Notes: generated by a model not told the origin, from the letters alone. DNA of 64,000 nucleotides from Ilyobacter polytropus DSM 2926 (GCF_000165505.1 NC_014632.1:62001-126000); one strand, 5' to 3'. Shown: positions 1-9,443, counted from the first letter of the stretch. Numbers and translations: made by a program.

Positions 1-60
1 TTATTCGCTAATAGTGAATTTATTATTTTTTAGAAAAAAGTATTTGGAGGAGGTAATCGA

Positions 61-1008
61 TTGTTGAACGGAGGAATTATTTTCAATATTCAGCATTTTA
101 CAATTCATGACGGACCAGGAATCCGTACAGAGTTGTTTTTGAAGGGATGTCCACTAAGATGTGATTGGTGTGGTAATCCTGAGAGCTTAAAAGCTTATAT
201 AGAACCAGGTGTATATAGCAGTAAGTGCATAACGCAAGAAAAATGTGGTGCATGTGAAGAAGTGTGTTCAGATAAAAATATGCTCAATTTTAAAGATGGA
301 AAATTAGTTTCTATAGATGGTGGAAAATCAACAGATTGGATTGCCTGTTATAATGAGTGTCCTTCAGATGCAATCAAACAATGGGGAAAATCCATGTCTG
401 TAGAAGAGTGTATGAAAGAGATACTAAAAGATAAGGGCTACTACGAACGTTCTGGCGGAGGTGTTACTGTTTCAGGGGGAGATCCAATCCTTCAAATTGA
501 TTTTGTCAGAGAACTTTTTAAAGCTTGTAAAGGTGAAGATATTCATACTTGTTTTGAATCAACTTTTTATGGAGAGTGGAAGGAAGTTGAGAAAGTTTTA
601 TCTTATACAGATCTTTTTATCTCAGATTTAAAACATATGGATACAAATATTCATAAAAAACATACTGGAGTGCATAATGAAAAGATATTAGAAAATCTTA
701 AGAGACTTACAAATGAAGATCGGGAGCTTATTTTAAGAATTCCAGTTATTCCAAATGTAAATGATGATATGGAAAATATAAAAGCGACTGCTGATTTTAT
801 ATTAAACGATCTCGGTGGTCGTGTGAGAACGCTACAGCTTTTGAGCTTTATGCGTCTAGGTGAGGAGAAATATAAATCATTGGGTATAGCTTATAAAATT
901 AAGGATGTCAATATTGACAGAGAATCATTTCAAAAGCATGTTAATAAACTTGCAGACTATTTTAATAGCCGAGGCATACACTGTCTGGTAGGTACCAAAG
1001 AAAAATAA
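61..1008 (+). CDS. islB: Glycyl-radical enzyme activating protein (radical SAM), isethionate lyase activase type
   Basis: Radical SAM activase that installs the glycyl radical on the enzyme encoded 38 bp downstream, using S-adenosylmethionine and a reduced [4Fe-4S] cluster. The protein has 315 residues, usual for the family. The radical SAM cluster motif CPLRCDWC lies at residues 30-37. A Cys-rich insert follows (CITQEKCGACEEVC and CYNECPSDA), as in activases that carry extra ferredoxin-type clusters. The GGGVTVSGGDP motif typical of this family is present. The start is a TTG behind a strong GGAGGAGG ribosome site at about 46-53; a second TTG follows immediately. Being the first gene of the cluster with its partner enzyme next supports an operon. 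The family assignment is firm. The isl name depends on the substrate of the partner, which is inferred. Confidence 0.85.
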   Translation: MLNGGIIFNIQHFTIHDGPGIRTELFLKGCPLRCDWCGNPESLKAYIEPGVYSSKCITQEKCGACEEVCSDKNMLNFKDGKLVSIDGGKSTDWIACYNECPSDAIKQWGKSMSVEECMKEILKDKGYYERSGGGVTVSGGDPILQIDFVRELFKACKGEDIHTCFESTFYGEWKEVEKVLSYTDLFISDLKHMDTNIHKKHTGVHNEKILENLKRLTNEDRELILRIPVIPNVNDDMENIKATADFILNDLGGRVRTLQLLSFMRLGEEKYKSLGIAYKIKDVNIDRESFQKHVNKLADYFNSRGIHCLVGTKEK

Positions 1009-1046
1009 TAAAAAATAAACTTTATATTTATAAGGGAGGAATTTTA

Positions 1047-3605
1047 ATGAATGTTAACGCTACGAGTGTATCACAGGTGGAAGAGTCAAATGATATTTTA
1101 ATCAATTCTTTACAAAATACAAAAGGTGATGGGGTTGCATGTGGAACTGAGCCTTTTGATCATACTTACGGCGTAGGTTACCAGGTTGGCCATGAAGACT
1201 GGTCTCCTTTTCCTAGAGTAAACAAGTTAAGACAAACATTTTTAGACAGAACTTATGAAATTGACGTACAAAGATTAAGGTTGGTCACAGAAGCGTATAA
1301 AAATAATGAAAATGTCCCAAGAATATTACAATGTGCATATGCATTTGATAATGTATTGCGTAATGTTGAGTTAAATGTGTATGATGAAGAGCTTATTTTA
1401 GGAGAGTTAGCAGCTCCGGCAAAAGCTACACCTATCTATCCTGAGTTTTCTGTTGAATGGATCATCGATGAAATTTTGAACTTCCCATTTGAGGAGCGAG
1501 CATATGATCAATTCTACATAAGAAATGATAAAGAGAGACAAGAGATCTTAGATCTTTGTGAGTACTGGAGAGGTAAAACAGTTGCTAGTTTAGCAGATGC
1601 GAGACTAGATCAGGATCAGAGAAAGGGTTCTCAGTTCGGAGAGGATATCTATAAAACCAACTATTACCACTATGCAGGTGTTGGACACATTTCTATTGAT
1701 TATGAAAGATTGATGAAGCTTGGATATGATGGTATTATTGAAAGTGCTGAAAAAGCAAAGGCTAACTTGAATAAAAGAGATTTTGAATATGCAGATAAAA
1801 GAGATTTCTATCAGGCAACATTAATTATGCTAAAGGCTGCAAAGGCTCATATTGCTCGTTATGTACCTCTTGTAAGAGAACATGCAGAAAAAGAAGCAGA
1901 TCCAAAGAGAAAAGAAGAGTTACTAGCTATGGCAGCTAACTGTGAACAAATATCCGGTGGAGCACCTAAAACTTTCTGGCAAGCTATGCAGTTATTCAGC
2001 TTTACCACAGCATTAATCCAGGTAGAAAGTAATGGACACTCAATTTCCTACGGTCGTATGGATCAGTGGTTAAACCCGTTCTATGAAGCAGATATGGAAA
2101 ATGGGACTCTTACTAAAGAATTTGCACTTGAATTAATTGAAGTACAGTATGTTAAATTAAACAACCCTGTAAAACTAAAAGAAAAAGGAACAGTGATAGT
2201 TCGTAACGGAAGATGTGCAGGTGGAGAAAGTTTAACTATCGGTGGAATGGATAAAGATGGAAATGATGCAACAAATGACATAACAATGATGATGTTAGAA
2301 GCATCTGCTCACACACGTATGATGAATCCATGGTTGTGTGTACGTATGCATGAAAATACTCCATATGAATTAAAGATAAAAACAGTTGAGGTAATAAGAG
2401 CAGGTTTTGGACATCCAAAAATCTTTAATGATGAACCAGCAATAAAAGCTCTACTCAGAAAAGGAACATCACTTGAAGAAGCAAGAGATTATGCAGTTGT
2501 TGGTTGTGTTGAGCCAAATATTCCAGGAAAAGAATATGGATGGCATGATGCTGCATACGTAAATACACCTAAGATGATGGAGATGGTTGTTAATGGTGGA
2601 AGAATATTAGATGGAGCAGATAAGGATAAGCAGCTTGGCCCAGACACAGGAAGCCTAGATACTTATGAAAGTTTTGATGAGGTTCTTGAAAGTGTCGATG
2701 CTCAGTTTGCTTACTGGTTAGATCAAATGTGCAGTAGCTTAAATATCATAGACGATGCTCATAAAACACGTAAACCAGTTCCATTCCTTTCAGCATTTTA
2801 TGAAGACTGTATAGAATCGGGTAAGGATATATCTGCAGGCGGAGCAAAATATAACGGTATCGGACCACAGGCAGCTGGTATTGCTACTTGTGCTGATTCT
2901 CTGACTGCTATCAAGCAGCTTGTATTTGATGAGAAACGTTGTACTGGATCTGAATTATTACAAGCTATTAAAGATAACTGGGAAGGGCATGAAAAACTTT
3001 ATGCTCTTGTAAATAGCAAAAAGGTACATCATTATGGTAATGACGATGACTATGCAGATGAGTTATTCAAATTTATGTTTGAGTGCTATTGTAGGAATGT
3101 TGCAGGAAGAGAAATTTCAAGAGGTGGACAATTCAACCCAGGAGTATACACAGTAAATGCCAATGTAGGAATGGGTATGAATACCAATGCATCAGTAGAT
3201 GGACGTAAAAAAGGAGAGCCGATTTCTGATAACATGGGACCAGTTCACACTGCGGGGGGGGCTCATGATTTCGCAGGTCCAACAGCTATAGCAAACTCTG
3301 TAAGTAAAGTGGATCACAGCCTTGCGACAAACGGAACACTTCTAAACCTTAAATTTCCTCAGGAAGCAGTTTCAGGGATAGAAGGTAGAGATAACCTAGT
3401 GAGTTACATTGGAGAATATATCGCAAAACAGGGAATGCATGTTCAGTTCAACGTTATGAGTTCAGAAACGTTGAAGGCAGCTCAAAAAAATCCTGAGAAG
3501 TACAAGGACATGCTTGTGCGTGTGGCTGGATACAGCGCCTACTTTGTAGAGCTTGGTAAGCCGTTACAGGAGGATTTGATTCAACGTACAGAGCTTAAAT
3601 TTTAA
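1047..3605 (+). CDS. islA: Glycyl-radical C-S lyase, probable isethionate sulfite-lyase
   Basis: Glycyl-radical enzyme of 852 residues. The active-site motif GCVEP places the thiyl Cys at residue 487 and the general-base Glu at 489. The radical loop RVAGYSAYF places the glycyl radical at Gly828. GCVEP is shared by the eliminating glycyl-radical enzymes (choline, isethionate and dihydroxypropanesulfonate lyases, diol dehydratases) and differs from the Cys-Cys site of pyruvate formate-lyase. The neighbours decide the call: a TauE/SafE anion exporter and an Fe-alcohol dehydrogenase, with no microcompartment genes. This fits cleavage of isethionate to acetaldehyde plus sulfite, then aldehyde reduction and sulfite export. 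Alternative: the related lyase acting on 2,3-dihydroxypropane-1-sulfonate. The N-terminus is about 20 residues longer than I expect. Enzyme class is near certain; the substrate is inferred. Confidence 0.75.
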   Translation: MNVNATSVSQVEESNDILINSLQNTKGDGVACGTEPFDHTYGVGYQVGHEDWSPFPRVNKLRQTFLDRTYEIDVQRLRLVTEAYKNNENVPRILQCAYAFDNVLRNVELNVYDEELILGELAAPAKATPIYPEFSVEWIIDEILNFPFEERAYDQFYIRNDKERQEILDLCEYWRGKTVASLADARLDQDQRKGSQFGEDIYKTNYYHYAGVGHISIDYERLMKLGYDGIIESAEKAKANLNKRDFEYADKRDFYQATLIMLKAAKAHIARYVPLVREHAEKEADPKRKEELLAMAANCEQISGGAPKTFWQAMQLFSFTTALIQVESNGHSISYGRMDQWLNPFYEADMENGTLTKEFALELIEVQYVKLNNPVKLKEKGTVIVRNGRCAGGESLTIGGMDKDGNDATNDITMMMLEASAHTRMMNPWLCVRMHENTPYELKIKTVEVIRAGFGHPKIFNDEPAIKALLRKGTSLEEARDYAVVGCVEPNIPGKEYGWHDAAYVNTPKMMEMVVNGGRILDGADKDKQLGPDTGSLDTYESFDEVLESVDAQFAYWLDQMCSSLNIIDDAHKTRKPVPFLSAFYEDCIESGKDISAGGAKYNGIGPQAAGIATCADSLTAIKQLVFDEKRCTGSELLQAIKDNWEGHEKLYALVNSKKVHHYGNDDDYADELFKFMFECYCRNVAGREISRGGQFNPGVYTVNANVGMGMNTNASVDGRKKGEPISDNMGPVHTAGGAHDFAGPTAIANSVSKVDHSLATNGTLLNLKFPQEAVSGIEGRDNLVSYIGEYIAKQGMHVQFNVMSSETLKAAQKNPEKYKDMLVRVAGYSAYFVELGKPLQEDLIQRTELKF

Positions 3606-3692
3606 CGACGTTTCCAACTTGATTTCAGAGGACACGAGCCAAGTTGATATGCTAACATGTCCACTACACAACTAGATATATAGGGGGATATT

Positions 3693-4592
3693 ATGATTTT
3701 TGAAATTAGTTTTTTAATTGTTGGTTTAATGCAGGTGATAGCCTTCTTTATTTTGGGTACTACAGGGTTTGGTGCTACGGTTATTTCTGCTCCAGTAACA
3801 AATGGTTTATTTGGAACAGCCATGGGGGTACCATATGGTACGATTGTTTGTATCCCTTTTCTATACTACCTGGCAATAAAAGACAGGAAGAACATTTCGT
3901 GGAAGGATCTAGCTAAAATTGTAGCTCTTTGTGCACCAGGTATTTTTATAGGACAGAAGTTATTTTACAGTATTAGTCCTCAGACTGCAAAAATCTCTAT
4001 TGGGACAATGATTTGCCTCATTGCAATAATGAATATTCATAAATATATCATAAAACCGTTGGTTCTAAATGAAGTAGAAGACACAGAAGCTCCAGACACA
4101 ATAACTCCAGACACAATAACTAGAAAGATTTTCCGTTACGGATGCCTTATATTAGGTGGTATTGTTCACGGTGCATTTACCATAGGTGGTCCACTGATCA
4201 CTGTTTATACATTGGAAGCAGTAAAGGATAAAAAGAAGTTCCGTAATACCATGACAAGTCTATGGTGTGTTCTCAATGTTTGGAACGCTTTTACTCAATA
4301 TCAGAATGGAGCATTCACTCTTAGATTAGGAAGCGCACTACTTGTTGCTATGCCTCTAGCAGCTATCGGTTATTTCCTTGGGATGAGATTCTTAGAAAAG
4401 ATTAATCGTGATCAATTTCTGCGTATTGTATATATGCTTCTATTATTCATAGGAGTTAACATGTTTCTACGTAATGTTCCTTCTGATATGTTGAAGGCAG
4501 TACTTATAACTACCTCCATAGTTTTTGTTGGATATATATTTATTATTTTAAAAAAGAAAAATACTAATAAAGAGCAAATAAAAAATGCTTAA
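3693..4592 (+). CDS. TauE/SafE family sulfite or sulfonate exporter
   Basis: Integral membrane protein of 299 residues with about eight hydrophobic segments and the glycine-rich duplicated architecture of TauE/SafE (DUF81) carriers. The family exports sulfite, sulfoacetate and related anions in sulfonate-degrading bacteria. It sits 87 bp after the lyase and 45 bp before the alcohol dehydrogenase, so removal of the sulfite released by the lyase is the simplest role. A GGGGGAT ribosome site precedes the ATG. The central cytoplasmic loop carries an exact 15-base tandem duplication giving PDTITPDTIT, a recent-looking slippage event. A second, shorter paralogue lies at 7722-8474. The transported ion is not readable from sequence. 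Confidence 0.8.
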   Translation: MIFEISFLIVGLMQVIAFFILGTTGFGATVISAPVTNGLFGTAMGVPYGTIVCIPFLYYLAIKDRKNISWKDLAKIVALCAPGIFIGQKLFYSISPQTAKISIGTMICLIAIMNIHKYIIKPLVLNEVEDTEAPDTITPDTITRKIFRYGCLILGGIVHGAFTIGGPLITVYTLEAVKDKKKFRNTMTSLWCVLNVWNAFTQYQNGAFTLRLGSALLVAMPLAAIGYFLGMRFLEKINRDQFLRIVYMLLLFIGVNMFLRNVPSDMLKAVLITTSIVFVGYIFIILKKKNTNKEQIKNA

Positions 4593-4637
4593 AGATAAGC
4601 AGAAAGTTCCCTATTACTATCTGAAGGAGAAAACCAA

Positions 4638-5786
4638 ATGAAAGATTTTAACTTTAAAATACCACAAAATATAAATTTTGGAATGGGTAGTTTGAAAAAG
4701 CTTCCAGAAATATTAAAAGAGAATAATTCAGAGCATGTGTTCCTTATATCTGACCGAGGTCTGGAAAGTATAGGGGTTGTGAAGAAAGTCCAGGATATTA
4801 TTGAATCTGGAGGAATAAAATGTACAGCTTATCTAGATGTAAAACCTAATCCAACAATAGATATCGTAAATGAAGCGACTGCACTTTATAAAGATTGTGG
4901 AGCTACAAGTATTGTTGCTCTCGGCGGAGGAAGTCCACTAGATGTATCAAAAACTGTAGGAGTACTTGCTAAGTATGGTGGGAGGATAACAGACTATGAA
5001 GGAATGGATAAAGTTCCTGGACCAATTGTACCTATGATTGCAATTCCTACAACTGCAGGCACAGGAAGCGAAGTAACAGCCTCATCTGTAATTACAGATG
5101 AATCTAGAAACTACAAGTTTTCAATAGTTAGTTATGAAACTCTTCCTAAATATGCAGTTTTAGATCCTGAGCTTATTATGACAGCTCCAGCCTCAATAGC
5201 TTCTTCTTGTGGAGTTGATGCACTGATTCATGCAATAGAGGCATATCTTTCAAGAAATGCTTCACCTTTTTCAGACGCAATGGCTGAAAAAGCAATGGAA
5301 TTAATCGGAAAAAATTTAAGAAGATTTGTAGAAAACAGAAAAGATGAAGAAGCTGCATGCGGAATGATGTCAGGTTCTAATTTTGCTGGAATCTCATTTG
5401 CATGGGCAAGACTTGGGAATGTACATGCCATGAGCCATCCAGTAAGTGCATTTTGCCACGTTCCACACGGTGTAGCAAACTCTGTTCTTCTTCCGACAGT
5501 TATGGAGTTTAACGCTCTTGTTGATAACGGACGTTATGAGAAGATTTATAACTATATCCGTGAAGGTAACGAAGCAATAAAAGACTTTAAACCGGAGATG
5601 CTTATAGAAGAACTTAAAAATCTAAATGAAGATCTTGGTATTCCAAAATCACTTTCAGAAGTGGGAGTCAAAGAACATATGATTGAAGATATGGCAAAGG
5701 ATGCAATGAAGAGTGGTAATGTTCTTGCAAATCCAAGAGAGACAAGTTTGGATGATATGATTGAACTTTATAAGAAGGCAATATAA
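4638..5786 (+). CDS. Iron-containing alcohol dehydrogenase (group III)
   Basis: NAD(P)-dependent, iron-binding alcohol dehydrogenase of 382 residues, the normal family length. Visible motifs are the nucleotide-binding GGGSPLDVSK, the family signature PTTAGTGSEVT, and metal ligands in GVDALIHAIEAY and the His-rich HAMSHPVSAFCHVPHG segment. In sulfonate clusters this family acts either as sulfoacetaldehyde reductase (making isethionate) or reduces the acetaldehyde released by the lyase to ethanol, which would regenerate NAD+. With no taurine aminotransferase nearby, acetaldehyde reduction is at least as likely. It is the last gene of the first transcription unit, followed by a terminator-like hairpin. 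Confidence 0.8.
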   Translation: MKDFNFKIPQNINFGMGSLKKLPEILKENNSEHVFLISDRGLESIGVVKKVQDIIESGGIKCTAYLDVKPNPTIDIVNEATALYKDCGATSIVALGGGSPLDVSKTVGVLAKYGGRITDYEGMDKVPGPIVPMIAIPTTAGTGSEVTASSVITDESRNYKFSIVSYETLPKYAVLDPELIMTAPASIASSCGVDALIHAIEAYLSRNASPFSDAMAEKAMELIGKNLRRFVENRKDEEAACGMMSGSNFAGISFAWARLGNVHAMSHPVSAFCHVPHGVANSVLLPTVMEFNALVDNGRYEKIYNYIREGNEAIKDFKPEMLIEELKNLNEDLGIPKSLSEVGVKEHMIEDMAKDAMKSGNVLANPRETSLDDMIELYKKAI

Positions 5787-5806
5787 AATAAATTTGTTAT
5801 AAAAGA

Positions 5807-5853
5807 CGCCCCAAATGCTTGGGAAATGTTCTAGGCATTTGGGAGGTTTTTTT
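5807..5853 (+). terminator. Intrinsic terminator after the sulfonate lyase operon
   Basis: An inverted repeat pairs CCCAAATGC with GCATTTGGG across a 17-base loop and is followed by a run of seven T. It lies 21 bp after the alcohol dehydrogenase stop codon and separates that unit from the SLC13-type carrier. Confidence 0.8.
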
Positions 5854-5929
5854 ATAGACTTTGTTAATAGAATCACAAAATTAACCAATGAACTATTAAT
5901 ATTAACTCTTAAATTATGGAGGGGATTAT

Positions 5930-7342
5930 GTGGAAAATTTGATTAAAAAAACAATGCCAAGTAGAAGTGAATTTCTAAGTAAAAGCGCTATGCAGTGGCA
6001 TTTAACGATTATTATTCCTTTGGTGTTGGGCTTTATTCTTATGAGGAATCATGTGGATATGACAATGGTTATGTTTCTTTCAGTCACTGTCACGGGTATA
6101 TTAATGTTTTTGTTTGAGCGTGTTCATATGGTTATCACCTCTTTATTACTAATGACTGCCTATGTGCTATTTGGTATTGCGCCAATGGAGACTGTATTTT
6201 CTGGTTGGATGGCCGAAAGTATTTGGATTACTTTTGGGTGTCTCGTGTTGGTAATGGTCTTAGGAAATACAACGCTTGTAGAGCGTGTCACATTCCATTT
6301 AATTATACTTAGTGGTGGGACATATAAGGGTATTTTGTTTGCACTTATCGGTTTGGGAATTATTACTAACCTCTTGGTTCCAGGTGTCATGGTAGGCGTT
6401 ATGATTGCGGCACTGGCTTATAGTTTGTGTCAAACTTTAGGTTTAGGTAAGTCTAAAGCATCTGCAGGTATTATGATCGGAGCTTTGGGTGTTGGATTTT
6501 ATGATGTGGAAACTTTTATTCTTTCACCAGGGAACTATACATTGATAACTAATTCTGCTTCAGATGTTATTGATTTAACGGTAAATTATTGGATTTTCTT
6601 TAAAGATAATTTTATATTTTTTCCAATAGTAATAATAGAAGCACTAATATTAAATAAACTGTTTGCACCGAAAGAAATGGGTAATATAAAAGATAAGTTT
6701 CAAGATAAGTTACACAGATTAGGCAGTATCAATTATAAAGAAAAAAAATTAATTGGTGTATTAATTTTACTTTTCTTATATTTGGTAACCCAACCATTGC
6801 ATAACTTCTCAATGTGGTATGGGTTTGTATTTGCACCAACAGTTTTGTTTTTTCCATTTTTTGATTTGGGAAAGTCAGAGGATATACCAAAAATTAATTT
6901 TAGCATCATCATATTTATGGTTGCATGCCTAGGCATTGGAAAGACTGCGGTATATATAGGAATAGGTGAAAAACTAGCTCTTTGGGCAGTCAATAATTTG
7001 ATGGTAGAAAATCCTCCAATGATCGTAGGATCCATTTTTATGTTGGCAGTAGCTGTTAATTTTCTGATGACACCATTTGCCGCCATGAGCTCTTTGGGCG
7101 GGACACTAGCGCAAATAGCATCGAGTTTGGATGTTAGTTTTTATCCGATATCTTATGCTTTTTTCTTTGGATGTCAGACAATCTTCTTTCCTTATGAAAC
7201 AGCCTTATACGCTATCCTTTATGGGTTTGGAAATATTCGTTTAATGGATTTTCTAAAGTTTATGACGATTAGGGCAATTTTGTGGTTGGTATATTTGATG
7301 GTTATAGGTACTGGATACTGGAACTTGATAGGTTATTTTTAG
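5930..7342 (+). CDS. SLC13/DASS-type sodium:anion symporter
   Basis: Polytopic membrane protein of 470 residues with about twelve hydrophobic segments and the re-entrant, small-residue-rich regions of the divalent-anion:sodium symporter group (for example LLVPGVMVGVMIAAL and PFAAMSSLGGTLAQ). Members move sulfate, di- or tricarboxylates and some sulfonates with sodium. Between a sulfonate lyase operon and a second TauE-type exporter, the most economical role is uptake of the sulfonate substrate; this is inference. The start is GTG at 5930 behind a GGAGGGG site, because the ATG two bases upstream is out of frame and closes after four codons. The gene has its own leader and terminator. Confidence 0.65.
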   Translation: MENLIKKTMPSRSEFLSKSAMQWHLTIIIPLVLGFILMRNHVDMTMVMFLSVTVTGILMFLFERVHMVITSLLLMTAYVLFGIAPMETVFSGWMAESIWITFGCLVLVMVLGNTTLVERVTFHLIILSGGTYKGILFALIGLGIITNLLVPGVMVGVMIAALAYSLCQTLGLGKSKASAGIMIGALGVGFYDVETFILSPGNYTLITNSASDVIDLTVNYWIFFKDNFIFFPIVIIEALILNKLFAPKEMGNIKDKFQDKLHRLGSINYKEKKLIGVLILLFLYLVTQPLHNFSMWYGFVFAPTVLFFPFFDLGKSEDIPKINFSIIIFMVACLGIGKTAVYIGIGEKLALWAVNNLMVENPPMIVGSIFMLAVAVNFLMTPFAAMSSLGGTLAQIASSLDVSFYPISYAFFFGCQTIFFPYETALYAILYGFGNIRLMDFLKFMTIRAILWLVYLMVIGTGYWNLIGYF

Positions 7343-7424
7343 AACGACAATTATTTAGAAGGAAATACTATTAAAGTAAAAAACCTAATAATTTAAGTAG
7401 TTACGGAATCATAACTATTATATT

Positions 7425-7456
7425 TAAGACCTCCCCATGGAGGTCTTACTTGTTTT
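7425..7456 (+). terminator. Intrinsic terminator after the SLC13-type carrier
   Basis: Perfect 10-bp stem (TAAGACCTCC with GGAGGTCTTA, four-base loop CCAT) followed by CTTGTTTTTT. It lies 83 bp after the carrier stop codon. Confidence 0.85.
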
Positions 7457-7721
7457 TTAAATTGCTATTTATCGATATATTTTCAGTATAATTCATTTAT
7501 ACGCTTACACTTGTACATTGGTTGAAATATTGTGTTTTATAAATGATTTTAAAATTTACAAGGATTGAGTTAAATAAAATTTAAAAATAGAGTATACTTG
7601 AAATAAAATTATCATAAAATTTTTTTGATAAGATAAAAAGATTAATTAAAATTTACGAGATTTAGGTAGTAGATTTAATGGAGTAAAAAATTATTTTAGA
7701 GATAGATGTGAGGTATATATT
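7457..7721. other. AT-rich spacer before the second TauE-type gene
   Basis: No gene seen. It contains a degenerate copy of the TTGGTTGAAATATT motif (about 7518-7531) that recurs in other spacers of this window, and AT-rich sequence likely to hold the promoter of the next gene. A GAGGT ribosome site is at 7709-7713. Confidence 0.5.
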
Positions 7722-8474
7722 ATGATGGAAGTACTGAGTAATTATGATTTTACAATGATACAATGGGCAGTTGTAATTATGACAAGTTTTGTTGTGGGTA
7801 TAGATAAATCTGGACTACCCACACTGCTAATAATTATACCTATAGTGGCTCAAATATTAGGAGGTAAACTTTCTGCAGGTTTTTTATTGCCCCTTTTGGT
7901 GATAGGAGATATTTTTGCGGTGATTTACTACAAGCGTCACATGGAAATAAAAATTCTTTTAAAACTTTTGCCTTGGGCCATATTTGGAGTAATGATTGGT
8001 CTTTTTGTTGGAGGTCTGGTTTCAGATGCCCAGTTTAAAATGATAATAGGTATAATAGTGTTGATTTGTGTTTTTCTGCTTATAGCAAAAAAAGATTCTC
8101 TGAGTAATTATTTGAGTGAAAAATGGTATTTTCACATTGTTATGGGAATTTTAGGGGGCTTTTCTAGTATGATAGGGAATGCAGCAGGTCCTATCATGGT
8201 GGTATATTTTTTATCAATGAACCTAAGTAAAAACCGCTTTATAGGAACGATGTCTTGGTTTTTCTTTGTATTAAATTTGATAAAATTACCTCTATACGCC
8301 TTTGTTTGGCATAACATAACCTTAGAGAGTTTTCAGTTAAATTTAATGATATTCCCCCTAATACTAGTTGGAGCCTTTATAGGAGTTAGGGTTGTTAAGT
8401 TTGTTCCTGAAAAATCCTATAGGCTGATGATGATAGGAGTTACCATAATTGGTGCAGCTAGACTCCTCAGTTAA
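7722..8474 (+). CDS. TauE/SafE family anion exporter, second copy
   Basis: Membrane protein of 250 residues with about seven or eight hydrophobic segments and the family's glycine-rich first segment (FVVGIDKSGLPTLLIIIPI). It is not a simple duplicate of the copy at 3693-4592: lengths differ and sequence similarity is low by eye. It is monocistronic, with its own leader and a strong terminator. It probably exports sulfite, thiosulfate or another small anion and extends the sulfonate region. Two adjacent ATG codons offer starts at 7722 and 7725. Confidence 0.75.
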   Translation: MMEVLSNYDFTMIQWAVVIMTSFVVGIDKSGLPTLLIIIPIVAQILGGKLSAGFLLPLLVIGDIFAVIYYKRHMEIKILLKLLPWAIFGVMIGLFVGGLVSDAQFKMIIGIIVLICVFLLIAKKDSLSNYLSEKWYFHIVMGILGGFSSMIGNAAGPIMVVYFLSMNLSKNRFIGTMSWFFFVLNLIKLPLYAFVWHNITLESFQLNLMIFPLILVGAFIGVRVVKFVPEKSYRLMMIGVTIIGAARLLS

Positions 8475-8491
8475 AGCTATATTTTAAGCTG

Positions 8492-8528
8492 AAAAAAGGT
8501 GATCCTGACTTTAAGGATCACCTTTTTT
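8492..8528. terminator. Bidirectional intrinsic terminator between convergent genes
   Basis: AAAAAAGGTGATCC pairs with GGATCACCTTTTTT over a nine-base loop. T-runs are present on both strands, so it can end both the TauE-type gene and the convergent endonuclease gene. Confidence 0.9.
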
Positions 8529-8607
8529 CATTTTTTTTAAACCATGCGTCCGAAAATTTTAGTTAAATTGATTAATGAATAACAACAGATATAAGTAGGG
8601 ATCTGGA

Positions 8608-9429
8608 TTAATTTTCAGGCCAAATATATCCAACCCATTCAGGATTATCTATAAATGGATTTCTATTTTTTTGAATTTCATAAACTCTTTCGTGTCTCAA
8701 CCTTTCACGATCATCCACAGGATCTAGGGCATGCCATTCTAATAATGTGCTTAGTTTTCCGTATCTTCCGTCAAAATCCTCTTTTGAGCTCTCAGTGCCA
8801 GTGTAATCAACTAATTCTAAATCATAATCATCATATTTATCTCCTAGACCCTCATATCTAACGGCCATATAAAACATCATTCTGGCCACGTCTCCCTTTA
8901 TCTCGTCTCTTGGTTCCCAGGAGTCATAGTCTGATTTAGTTCCTTTGGCTTCCTTGACGTTTTTTCCTCCGTCGTCTAAATCCTTATTTCCCTTTGAACT
9001 ATTAACAGTAGTGTCTGTAGGTCTTAAGTGATGCAGGTCTGTATAGGCATAGTTGCTACTTTGGGATTTGAATCCCTTGGATTTTGGCCAAACATGTTCT
9101 CTGTTCCAGCCGTTTTTATAATCAAACTGTGATCTTAGTTTTTTTGCCTGACTTCTTCCTGTATAGAATAAAATTATATTTTCGGGGTTATTGGGATCTT
9201 CATCTGTAAATTCCAAAGCATTATATGCCTTTTTATATGTTAATTTTTTATGATTTTCTGTAATTATCTTGTTTAGAGTTTTCTTGAGTTCTTCCCCTGT
9301 TTTCCCGTTAACTTTGGTATAATACTTATCATTGGTAGATGCAATTTTATTAATAACTTTTTCTTGTGATTTTTTTTCACAGCTCAGTAAAAATAATGAG
9401 AGTAATAATATACTTAGTATTTTTTTCAT
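8608..9429 (-). CDS. Endonuclease I family lipoprotein (extracellular DNase)
   Basis: 273-residue nuclease of the endonuclease I family (Bsn/Dns type), a metal-dependent non-specific nuclease. The N-terminus MKKILSILLLSLFLLSC is a lipoprotein signal peptide with the lipobox Cys at residue 17, so the mature enzyme is probably membrane-anchored outside the cytoplasm. The catalytic motif NREHVWPKS is intact, followed by DLHHLRPTD, both typical of the family. Likely role: degrading environmental DNA for nutrients. It lies 14 bp after the S24-type regulator on the same strand, so the two could be co-transcribed, which would place a secreted nuclease under a stress-type repressor. Confidence 0.85.
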   Translation of the reverse strand: MKKILSILLLSLFLLSCEKKSQEKVINKIASTNDKYYTKVNGKTGEELKKTLNKIITENHKKLTYKKAYNALEFTDEDPNNPENIILFYTGRSQAKKLRSQFDYKNGWNREHVWPKSKGFKSQSSNYAYTDLHHLRPTDTTVNSSKGNKDLDDGGKNVKEAKGTKSDYDSWEPRDEIKGDVARMMFYMAVRYEGLGDKYDDYDLELVDYTGTESSKEDFDGRYGKLSTLLEWHALDPVDDRERLRHERVYEIQKNRNPFIDNPEWVGYIWPEN

Positions 9430-9443
9430 AATTTTCCCCCTAA

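Noticed and set aside
1-60. Upstream partial gene at the window start
   Set aside because: Only 45 bases of AT-rich sequence precede the ribosome site of the activase; no coding evidence can be drawn from them.
1047-3605. Pyruvate formate-lyase or choline trimethylamine-lyase
   Set aside because: The active site is GCVEP with a single Cys, not the Cys-Cys pair of pyruvate formate-lyase, and there are no microcompartment shell genes as in choline clusters. The TauE-type exporters point to a sulfonate.
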